Assembly: GCF_001029285.1 (NCBI RefSeq)
Contig: NZ_LDZY01000005.1
Span: 124,001 to 188,000 of the forward strand
Reading direction: 5' to 3'
Source: Desulfosporosinus acididurans
GTDB lineage: Bacteria > Bacillota > Desulfitobacteriia > Desulfitobacteriales > Desulfitobacteriaceae
DNA length: 64,000 nt
In this document: positions 57,017 to 64,000 of the stretch, one piece after another
Layout of the letters: every line of letters starts with the position of its first letter
Position numbering within the stretch: the first letter of the stretch is position 1
The notes under the pieces: model-generated
Told to the model about the DNA's origin: nothing
What the model saw: the letters and a program-made list of their open reading frames with translations, nothing else
Database searches by the model: none
Position numbers and translations under genes: made by a program

Positions 57017-57681
57017 ACCCTTCCATCGAGCAAATTAATCGTTCTATTCCCGTATTCCGCTGATTCACTTGAATGGGTAACCTGAATGATTGTCTTAGAC
57101 TTTTCTAAATTAATTCTTTTAAGCAGCTTCATAACTTCTATTCCTGTTTTACTGTCCAAGTTCCCTATCGGTTCATCCGCTAAGATAATCTCAGGATCAT
57201 TAATTAAAGCTCTGGCTATAGCTACCCTCTGCTGCTGCCCACCGGAGAGTTCTCTCGGGGTGTGATTTTTTCTATCGGCAAGTCCAATCAACTCAAGAAG
57301 CTCATTTAAACGTTCGTGATATTTTTTGGCTTTTTTCCCGTCTAATAAGATAGGCAATAATACATTTTCTTCGACACTGAGATTCGGAACCAAATTGTAA
57401 AACTGAAAGACAAACCCTAAATCTCTTCGTCTCATGGCACTCTCTGCTTTATCCGACATGCTTGATAGCTCTTTGTCATTAATTTTTATACTGCCGGAAG
57501 TGGGTCTATCAAGTCCGCCTAACAGATAAAGCAGTGTGCTTTTGCCTGAACCTGAAGGCCCCATGATCGATACGAATTCGCCCTTATTAATAGAAATATT
57601 GATGTCTTTTAAAATCTCAACATTTAAAGTTCCCATGGTATAAGCCTTGAATAAATTCTGCGTAACAATGACCTGATTCAT
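56992..57681 (-). CDS. ABC transporter ATP-binding protein (MacB/LolD-like)
   Basis: 229 aa, ATG 57681 after AGGGAGGGAAAG. Walker A MGPSGSGKSTLLYLLGG (about 39-55), signature LSGGQQQRVAIARAL (about 140-154) and Walker B IILADEPIGNLDSK (about 161-174). Typical ATPase of lipoprotein or peptide exporters, paired with an FtsX-type permease. Confidence 0.94.
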   Translation of the reverse strand: MNQVIVTQNLFKAYTMGTLNVEILKDINISINKGEFVSIMGPSGSGKSTLLYLLGGLDRPTSGSIKINDKELSSMSDKAESAMRRRDLGFVFQFYNLVPNLSVEENVLLPILLDGKKAKKYHERLNELLELIGLADRKNHTPRELSGGQQQRVAIARALINDPEIILADEPIGNLDSKTGIEVMKLLKRINLEKSKTIIQVTHSSESAEYGNRTINLLDGRVCQQSNEE

Positions 57682-57728
57682 CTTTCCCTCCCTAATGTAG
57701 CTATTTAAATTAATAGGTTGACTTATAG

Positions 57729-60239
57729 CTATTCAAATTTAATAGACTGAATAATGCTATTTTGGGAAGCCTTTAAAGCAGGGCATACAGAAGCAATAAC
57801 TGCAACAGCGAAGCTGACAATAATTGATGCAGCCATATAACTTAAGGAGTATTGCATGACAATCCTCATACTGATCGCTTGCAAAATATACGTCATATTA
57901 TTTGCCAGAAGTATTCCAGCAAGGACTCCTGTGATGCCTCCCAAAATCCCCACTGTTGCAGATTCAATCAATATCATTTTCATCATTTGGAGTTTATTCA
58001 TGCCCACAGACCGCAAAATTCCCAATGAACGCCTTCTCGAAATAAAACCGATAATGAAGTTGTTGAAAATTCCAATAAGCCCGATAAACATAGCCAACAC
58101 TAAAAAGCCCATTAATAGGCTAAGAATTGGATTTATCTGATGCAAAATACCCGCCTGCTCTTCTTGTCTTGTTTCTATACTGAAATGATATTGACCGTAG
58201 TCATTTTTAATGGCATTTTCCACATCACGTGGATTTTTAGAGGTCTTGACAAGAATCCTTGCATTGTATTGTCCACCCGTATCCTCTTGAAAGTATTTCT
58301 CAGAAACCAAAGCCATATCGCCAAAGCTCTCTGCGGTATTATAAAAGCCAATGACCGTATAGGGGATAGGCCCTTTATCTTCGGACATTTTCAAGTTAAG
58401 TACGTCGCCAATCTTCAGGTTAAATTTGTCACGCAACGTATACGTCAGCAGGATGCTTCTTTCCGATTCCAATTGCTTCAGCTCATCTGTGAGGTTCATG
58501 TTCGAATCAATTCTCATATAATCTAAATGTTTTGTGATATCTATTCCAGCGATAGTTGCAATACTTCCATTTTTATTCGTAATTTTTATATCGTCCTTTT
58601 CAAAATACCTGTACACACCGGTCACGCCATCAATACTATAAAGTAAGTGTTCAAGATTTTTATCCACATTATTATCCATCTTTTCAATTAATACATCGAA
58701 TTTCTGGTAATCGACGTAAATACTCATCAGCTGTTTTGTTAAAGAACTGCAAAATGTATTGACCATCAAGAGGCTTGCTCCCCCGATAATCAGAAGGGAT
58801 AAACTTGTCATCATGCTTTTATTGTCCCGCAGGTTTTTTAAAGCAAGAGTCCCTATATTTCCAAATACCAAGGTATAGATCCCTTCCGTTAGTTTAATAA
58901 ACCATGAGATTAGATACGGAACCAGCAAAAAAATTCCGGCTATCGAGATAACAAGGCAAGCAGTATCCGCAACGATTGCCATTTTCCCGAAGGCGAACTT
59001 TGGCACAACGATGGACGTCGTAAGGAAAAACAAGCCTAATACGACATTTATTAGCTTCTTGTCTTTTACTTTTTCAACTGAATTTAAGACAATATCCTTG
59101 ACAGGAATTCTTAAAACCTGAATGATAGGCAAGAGAGAGCTGAATAGGCATAAGATAAATGCAAAAATTAAGGTGCTTAGCAATAATAACGGATTGACCT
59201 GAACAGAAACACCGGCACCTTGGGCAAAACCGCTTGAGATGGCGGATGACATTAAGTAAAGTAATCCTATCCCCACTCCACAGCCAAGCAATCCTCCAAT
59301 AGCACCATATAAGGCGCTTTCGAGAAGAAGGATAAAATTCGTTGTTCTTCTCGTAGCTCCAACGCTGCGTAAAGTTCCGATGACAGGCAGCCTCTCCGCG
59401 ATGATCACCTTAAATGAAGAATAGATGATAAACATGCACATAAAGGTTACGATGGCAACAACTAATTTAAACGGAGTAATGATCTGATTCGTCAGACTGG
59501 CGATCTGCTCCGGTGAAAATGCTTCCTTAACGTCGTATTTGTTGTACGCTTGAGAAAGAGAATTAATCACTTGCGGCAAATCAGCTGATTTTTTTACTTT
59601 GACGTAGGCGCAATTAACCTTGCCTTCCTCCGAATATAACTTTCCGAGAACATCTTTGGGTACAATAGCATTAAGGCCTTTGCTTTCATCAGTAAAAATT
59701 CCTACCGGATTTGCAATACCACATATTAAAAACCTCTGTTTATTGGAATTGATCGTTAAATCCAGGGTATCCCCAGCTTTTAAGCCATATTGCGAGGCAG
59801 TATTTTGGCTGATAATAATTTTGTTGCCCACGAAAGAATTTAAATGATAGGTTGCTGAAAAGGAAATAGGGTTCCACGTTTGAAGATCTTCCAAAGTGAT
59901 TCCTTCAAGGTTGATAGCAACGGATTGTTCATTAATCATTGGTTTGTAATCAGCAGATTCATTAATAGTACCAATAACGTACTGGGTTTGGTCACTACAA
60001 TCTTGAGCGTATCTTAGACTAAAAAACTGCGAAGGAGATTTCATAGTTGCCTTAACAATTATGTCTGATGTCCCAACGGACAATCTTAGCATTTCATCAT
60101 ACATTTTAGATATTGATGCAGCAAAAGCATTTGATGAAAAGAAGAGCCCTGAAGAAATCAATATTGATAAGATAATTAATAACGTTCGGGATTTCTTTTC
60201 ACTAATATTTTTCAACACAAATTTAAAAATCAGACCCAA
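57729..60239 (-). CDS. FtsX-like ABC transporter permease
   Basis: 836 aa from TTG 60239, with GGGAGGTG upstream; the frame is open to 60350. First membrane helix SRTLLIILSILISSGLFFSSN, a long extracytoplasmic domain (about 45-260), the three-helix bundle with LPVIGTLRSVGATRRT (about 310-325), and a repeat of the layout at the C-terminus (RRRSLGILRSVGMNKLQMMK, about 745). This is the permease of a MacAB-type exporter. It stands first in the operon and has a 6 x 11-bp repeat array about 265 bp upstream. Confidence 0.9.
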   Translation of the reverse strand: MGLIFKFVLKNISEKKSRTLLIILSILISSGLFFSSNAFAASISKMYDEMLRLSVGTSDIIVKATMKSPSQFFSLRYAQDCSDQTQYVIGTINESADYKPMINEQSVAINLEGITLEDLQTWNPISFSATYHLNSFVGNKIIISQNTASQYGLKAGDTLDLTINSNKQRFLICGIANPVGIFTDESKGLNAIVPKDVLGKLYSEEGKVNCAYVKVKKSADLPQVINSLSQAYNKYDVKEAFSPEQIASLTNQIITPFKLVVAIVTFMCMFIIYSSFKVIIAERLPVIGTLRSVGATRRTTNFILLLESALYGAIGGLLGCGVGIGLLYLMSSAISSGFAQGAGVSVQVNPLLLLSTLIFAFILCLFSSLLPIIQVLRIPVKDIVLNSVEKVKDKKLINVVLGLFFLTTSIVVPKFAFGKMAIVADTACLVISIAGIFLLVPYLISWFIKLTEGIYTLVFGNIGTLALKNLRDNKSMMTSLSLLIIGGASLLMVNTFCSSLTKQLMSIYVDYQKFDVLIEKMDNNVDKNLEHLLYSIDGVTGVYRYFEKDDIKITNKNGSIATIAGIDITKHLDYMRIDSNMNLTDELKQLESERSILLTYTLRDKFNLKIGDVLNLKMSEDKGPIPYTVIGFYNTAESFGDMALVSEKYFQEDTGGQYNARILVKTSKNPRDVENAIKNDYGQYHFSIETRQEEQAGILHQINPILSLLMGFLVLAMFIGLIGIFNNFIIGFISRRRSLGILRSVGMNKLQMMKMILIESATVGILGGITGVLAGILLANNMTYILQAISMRIVMQYSLSYMAASIIVSFAVAVIASVCPALKASQNSIIQSIKFE

Positions 60240-60502
60240 GTTTTCACCTCCCATTTTGGGCCGCGGTTGGCCTCTTGTGAATGACGATCTTATCTTTCCT
60301 CTCAAAAGCCCACGAACTGATCGCAAAAAAAAATGTATGCAAACCATCAATAAATTAAAAATTCAAGCACTTTCTTAGCCCATTTCGGTATCTACTAATC
60401 TGCTTTTGCTGTCTTCCTAGTCTTTTTCAATTGTTTTTGCTGTGACGATACATTCTATTTGATGCCAAAATTTAACCGCTCAATATATAATACAGGATAG
60501 GA

Positions 60503-60567
60503 ATAACTTGCTAATAAAGAAGAGATAAACTTTTAATAAACCAAAAATAAACCAAAAATAAATAAGC
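60503..60567. promoter_or_regulatory. Six 11-bp direct repeats, probable OmpR-type regulator site
   Basis: Units start at 60503, 60514, 60525, 60536, 60547 and 60558: ATAACTTGCTA, ATAAAGAAGAG, ATAAACTTTTA, ATAAACCAAAA twice and ATAAATAAGC. The strict 11-bp period is that of tandem OmpR-family sites on one DNA face. A matching array is at 62684-62749. Placed upstream of the ABC export operon. Confidence 0.78.
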
Positions 60568-60680
60568 TTTCAGGTGGCAACGTCCAGTATGACGCTGGAT
60601 TTTCAGTCATCATTAACTGATCTCCTTACCAGAGACCAACAAATCCTATCTATTGTTTTCGACGGACTTTGTTATAAAAA

Positions 60681-60712
60681 AAACTAGGCGCTCATCTTAA
60701 AGCGCCTAGTTT
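60681..60712. terminator. Bidirectional terminator downstream of uppP
   Basis: AAACTAGGCGCT and AGCGCCTAGTTT form a perfect 12-bp stem around an 8-nt loop with A- and T-rich flanks. Confidence 0.85.
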
Positions 60713-60797
60713 ATCTTTATATATTAATCTTCACTAATGGCAATAAATAAAATTATGTTTTGGGCAAGATTCATCAATATTTTTAAGAATTATACAC

Positions 60798-61619
60798 TCA
60801 AATAAAATGAGATAGCAAAATTAAAGCACCTACAATCCAGCAATAATAGGCAAAAGGCTTCATGGCATTAATCTCTTTCCTCTTAAACCAATGCATTAAA
60901 ACTGTTACAGCAATGTAGGCAAATAACCCAGCAAACAAACCGCCGATTAGGGAATTAACAAACAAGCCATGAGAACTGTGTTTAATCAGTTTGGGGACTT
61001 CTAGTATGCCGGCTCCAGCAATGATAGGAGTGGCTAACAACATAGAAAAGCGAGCGGACTCCTCGTGTTTAAGCCCCATCCAAAATCCTGCTGTCATACT
61101 GGCTCCGGAACGAGAGAAGCCTGGAACCAAAGCCAAAGCTTGAAATAAGCCGACGACTGCTGCCTGTCCGTAAGATAAGTCATTGATACTTTTCGTGCCT
61201 CGCTTCTTCATTTTTTCTCCAAAAAATAATAACAGACCATTAATAATTAGAAAGATGGCGGCCGCTGTTACATTGCTGAACATATTGGTAATATGTTTTT
61301 CGAAAACAAATCCGATCAGAGCTGCCGGAATCGTCCCAACCAAAAGTAATAAAAGCAAACGTAAAGAAACCTCTTTGCTGGAATTAATAATTGAGCGGAT
61401 TATTCCCATCCATTCGTCCCAGAAAAAGATCAATAAGGCCAGTGCAGTTCCAAGATGAAGCATAACTACGAAAGGTAAAAAATTCATCTTTAAGAACTCA
61501 GGATTAAGATTCCAGTGAAAAACATAAGGGGTAAACACATTATGAGCCACACTACTAATCGGAAACAACTCAGTGATACCTTGGACAATAGCAATAATAA
61601 TCGTTTGTAATAAAGTCAT
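60798..61619 (-). CDS. uppP: Undecaprenyl-diphosphatase (UppP/BacA)
   Basis: 273 aa, ATG 61619 after GGAGGCAAGCTCAAGTA. Family motifs at the N-terminus (QGITELFPISSVAHN, about 14-28, with the catalytic E and S/H) and ALVPGFSRSGASMTAGFWMG (about 162-181, PGxSRSG motif). Many membrane helices. It recycles the peptidoglycan lipid carrier and gives bacitracin resistance. Slight change: EFLPVSSTGHL is usual, here ELFPISSVAHN. Confidence 0.92.
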   Translation of the reverse strand: MTLLQTIIIAIVQGITELFPISSVAHNVFTPYVFHWNLNPEFLKMNFLPFVVMLHLGTALALLIFFWDEWMGIIRSIINSSKEVSLRLLLLLLVGTIPAALIGFVFEKHITNMFSNVTAAAIFLIINGLLLFFGEKMKKRGTKSINDLSYGQAAVVGLFQALALVPGFSRSGASMTAGFWMGLKHEESARFSMLLATPIIAGAGILEVPKLIKHSSHGLFVNSLIGGLFAGLFAYIAVTVLMHWFKRKEINAMKPFAYYCWIVGALILLSHFI

Positions 61620-61782
61620 TACTTGAGCTTGCCTCCCTATCTATTAATGTTCAGGCCATTAGCTTTTCCTGTTAATTATAATATTACGTATGAAGAAATA
61701 CTTGTCTAACTCTGTTAAATCTGTGTTAAAATTCGGTAAATACCTCAATACATCAAGCTAGGCATAATAACAAAAAACATCC

Positions 61783-62574
61783 TTAAACGGCGTGTTCATT
61801 CTGAACATCTCTACGAGTAACAGTCAGGTAACCGACAAGAGCAATAATTATAATCGTTAAAACCAAACTTACTGGACCTGTACCGAGCCCAAGGCCGCCG
61901 CGAAAGCGTTGCATCCCCATCCAATCCGCAATCGAGGCGCCTAACGGTCGTGTCATTATATAGGCAAACCAGAAGGCAAAAATTTCATTCAAGCCAAACA
62001 ACCAATAAGCTAACGCTGGGACAGCAATTAAAACCGCAAAAAGCACACCTGAGGTGAAATAGCCTAAATTCAAAGTTGTCGCCGTCAAATCCCCCGTTGC
62101 AGTGCCTAACGCGAACGTAACCAGCACGATTGACCAATAAAAGGCCTCCCGACGACGTGTGTGGATACTGTGTATAGCAAGAGTCTTTTCACTTGTATAC
62201 CAAGCAACAAAGATTATGGCCATCGCTGCCAAAAAGAAAATAGTCGAAACCTGATATGGAATCCCAAAACCAACGTGCAAAACATCAGCAAACATGGTAC
62301 CAAATATACTTACCATGACAACCGTTAACCAGTAGACCCATGGTAAATAACGACGGGCAGAGAACTGCATTACCAACGAAGCTATCAGACCAATTAACCC
62401 AAGAGCAATACCTATTATAGGATTTATATGAGTCAAGAGATAGTCAGAGAACACCTCACCCATTCCAGTTGTCAACACTTTGACTATCCAGAAAAATACC
62501 GTGATTTCAGGAACCTTAGTAAGTATTTTGCTGCCTAAATCCTTAGTACCAACCAACGAATTATTCAGAAACAA
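61783..62574 (-). CDS. COG4705-type multi-pass membrane protein
   Basis: 263 aa, TTG 62574 after GGAGTGAATAAAT. Starts KVPEITVFFWIVKVLTTGMG, a well-known COG4705 pattern, with later WYTSEKTLAIHSIHTRRREA and GTATGDL; about seven or eight hydrophobic helices. Function unknown. It has an 11-bp repeat array upstream and precedes the response regulator gene, so it may be its target. Confidence 0.83.
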   Translation of the reverse strand: MFLNNSLVGTKDLGSKILTKVPEITVFFWIVKVLTTGMGEVFSDYLLTHINPIIGIALGLIGLIASLVMQFSARRYLPWVYWLTVVMVSIFGTMFADVLHVGFGIPYQVSTIFFLAAMAIIFVAWYTSEKTLAIHSIHTRRREAFYWSIVLVTFALGTATGDLTATTLNLGYFTSGVLFAVLIAVPALAYWLFGLNEIFAFWFAYIMTRPLGASIADWMGMQRFRGGLGLGTGPVSLVLTIIIIALVGYLTVTRRDVQNEHAV

Positions 62575-62683
62575 ATTTATTCACTCCAATTCAACATAGT
62601 TATCCTATTTGACAATGTCAGTATTTACCTTTTATGCTTAAGTCTGTTTGTTTAAACGCTTAATTGTATTGTACAAAAGAGAG

Positions 62684-62749
62684 ATAACTTTCGAATAAAG
62701 AAGAAATAAACTTTTAGTTAAGCAAAAATAAATTTTAAATAAACTAGAA
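62684..62749. promoter_or_regulatory. Second array of six 11-bp repeats
   Basis: Units at 62684, 62695, 62706, 62717, 62728 and 62739: ATAACTTTCGA, ATAAAGAAGAA, ATAAACTTTTA, GTTAAGCAAAA, ATAAATTTTAA and ATAAACTAGAA. Units 1-3 parallel those at 60503. It lies about 110 bp upstream of the COG4705 gene start, beside the response regulator gene. Confidence 0.78.
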
Positions 62750-62804
62750 TATAAAGAAAACCTCATTGCAAAATTACAATGAGATTTTCTTTTCTATGTA
62801 AAAA

Positions 62805-63497
62805 TTAGATCTTAAACCGGTATCCTGCGCCCCATATTGTTTCAATATATCTGGGCTCACCACTATCCCCTTCAATTTTTTCTCTTAACCGATTAATATG
62901 TACAATGACCGTAGCAACGTCCCCCATAGCATTCATACCCCAAATACGGCTAAATAAATTCTCCTTTGTAAAAACAATATTAGGATTCGTCGCTAAAAAC
63001 AAGAGCAATTCAAACTCCTTAGTGGTAAGTTTTATTTCCTTATCACCAACATAAACACGCCATGCCTTTGGCAGAATTCTTAGTTTACCGACAATAATCT
63101 CCTCCTGAGACATTGGCTTATCGGAAGATGTCAACCTTTCATAACGTGATAAATGAGCATTCACTCGTGCTACGAGCTCTGCTGGATCAAACGGCTTTAC
63201 AATATAATCATCTGCGCCTAATCCCAGCCCCCTTATTTTGTCAATGGATTCCTTTTTAGCAGTTACCATCAAAATTGGAATTTCTGTCTTTGTTCTTATT
63301 TCACGGCATAATTCAAAACCATTCTTGCCAGGCAACATTAGATCAAGCAAAATTAAATCAAAATCCTTACTGCTGGCAAGTTTCAGGCCCTCATCACCAT
63401 CTACAGCAATATCAATTTTGAAGCCGTTAATTTCAAGATAATCTCTTTCAAGCTCAGCAATTGCTATATCATCTTCAATAATTAAAATATGTTTCAC
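62805..63497 (-). CDS. OmpR-family response regulator
   Basis: 230 aa, GTG 63497 after AGAGGTGGGATAAA. Receiver with acidic IIEDD (7-10), phosphoryl Asp52 in LILLDLMLPGKNG and Lys in VKPFDPAEL; winged-helix DNA-binding domain (about 130-228) with LTTKEFELLLFLATN, WGAGYRF at the end. Probably binds the two 11-bp repeat arrays. Overlaps the kinase gene behind it. Confidence 0.95.
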   Translation of the reverse strand: MKHILIIEDDIAIAELERDYLEINGFKIDIAVDGDEGLKLASSKDFDLILLDLMLPGKNGFELCREIRTKTEIPILMVTAKKESIDKIRGLGLGADDYIVKPFDPAELVARVNAHLSRYERLTSSDKPMSQEEIIVGKLRILPKAWRVYVGDKEIKLTTKEFELLLFLATNPNIVFTKENLFSRIWGMNAMGDVATVIVHINRLREKIEGDSGEPRYIETIWGAGYRFKI

Positions 63498-63498
63498 T

Positions 63499-64000
63499 TT
63501 ATCCCACCTCTACCACCGGTAATTTTATCGTTATTGCAAGCCCATTTTTGTTTTGAGCGATAATGCTGCCATGATGCGCTTTGACAATCCGTTCGGCTAT
63601 TGACAGACCTAAGCCGCTGCTTTGCGTAGGATTGTTGCGGGAAGCATCACCTCGATAAAAACTAGTGAATAATTTTGGCAGAATTTCTTCCGGAACGCCC
63701 TGTCCGTCATCACAAATCTCGATTACAACCTCATTTCCTTGCCTGCTTACCATGAAATCCACCTGGCAACTCTCTAACTGCTTATACTTTAAACTGTTTT
63801 CCACAATATTAGTAAACACACGTTTCATTTGATCAGGATCAATCGTTACGATTGAATTAGAGGAACAACGATTGCTATAGGATAATTTCAGCCCACTTCC
63901 TTCGAAATCCTCAATGATTTGACGAACTAACTCGCCAAAATATTCTTTGCTTTTGACTTTTTCGAAATAAAATGGAAGATGGCCCGTATCGAGTTTGGAG
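63499..64000 (-). CDS. Sensor histidine kinase, C-terminal part; start outside window
   Basis: Open frame of 167 codons running off the right edge. It carries the ATPase core: N-box FTNIVENSLKYKQ, G1 ICDDGQGVPEE, F-box TSFYRGDAS and G2 GLGLSIAERIVKAHHG, ending IKLPVVEVG. The phospho-acceptor His is not in the window. Pairs with the response regulator, one bp away. Confidence 0.93.
   Translation of the reverse strand, partial: SKLDTGHLPFYFEKVKSKEYFGELVRQIIEDFEGSGLKLSYSNRCSSNSIVTIDPDQMKRVFTNIVENSLKYKQLESCQVDFMVSRQGNEVVIEICDDGQGVPEEILPKLFTSFYRGDASRNNPTQSSGLGLSIAERIVKAHHGSIIAQNKNGLAITIKLPVVEVG

Overview
The window looks like the chromosome of an anaerobic, spore-forming Firmicute of the Peptococcaceae type (Desulfosporosinus/Desulfitobacterium-like). 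The evidence is low-to-moderate GC, strong GGAGG ribosome sites, frequent TTG/GTG starts, a Spo0F-like regulator, a c-di-GMP-I riboswitch, CbiMNQO under a B12 riboswitch, and type II secretion/type IV pilus genes mixed with shikimate genes. The genus is inferred from gene content only.

Positions 1 to about 36,590 are the right part of a temperate myophage prophage. Its left end, with the rest of the baseplate and lysis genes, lies outside the window. Almost everything reads leftward. From right to left it holds: a large serine recombinase; an ImmR/ImmA-type immunity switch with palindromic operators; a cargo zone of small genes on both strands (30.2-33.4 kb); a DNA metabolism module (radical SAM protein, C5 methyltransferase with an overprinted second frame, SbcC-like ATPase, HD protein, Sak4-like ATPase, DUF669, SF2 helicase, primase-helicase, RusA, MazG-like protein); and a PBSX/Mu-like late module (terminase, portal, MuF head protein with a toxin-like tail domain, protease/scaffold, decoration, capsid, connector, completion proteins, sheath, tube, frameshifted chaperone, tape measure, LysM protein, hub). 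A small 8-Cys ferredoxin gene sits between sheath and tube. Two noncoding zones look like replication or regulatory sites: DnaA boxes with a 23-bp period near 17.4 kb, and a large hairpin plus a TTTTTTCCCT repeat field at 19.5-19.9 kb.

The recombinase gene ends about 10 bp from a gspE/pilB ATPase gene that is cut off just after its Walker B motif. The prophage therefore appears to have integrated inside gspE and disrupted it. The host locus continues leftward-transcribed with pseudopilin genes, aroB-aroK-aroC, gspH, aroE and yqeG, with three IS200/IS605-like hairpin remnants at 3' ends of genes here and in the cbi operon.

From 44.7 kb on: a c-di-GMP-I riboswitch before a Spo0F-like receiver gene; an RND efflux pair with a TetR regulator; an excisionase-type HTH gene; a cobalt uptake operon (cbiMNQO) behind a cobalamin riboswitch; a MacAB-like ABC export operon; uppP; a COG4705 membrane protein; and an OmpR-type two-component system cut by the window end. 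Two matching 6 x 11-bp repeat arrays, upstream of the ABC operon and of the COG4705 gene, are probable shared binding sites for that response regulator.
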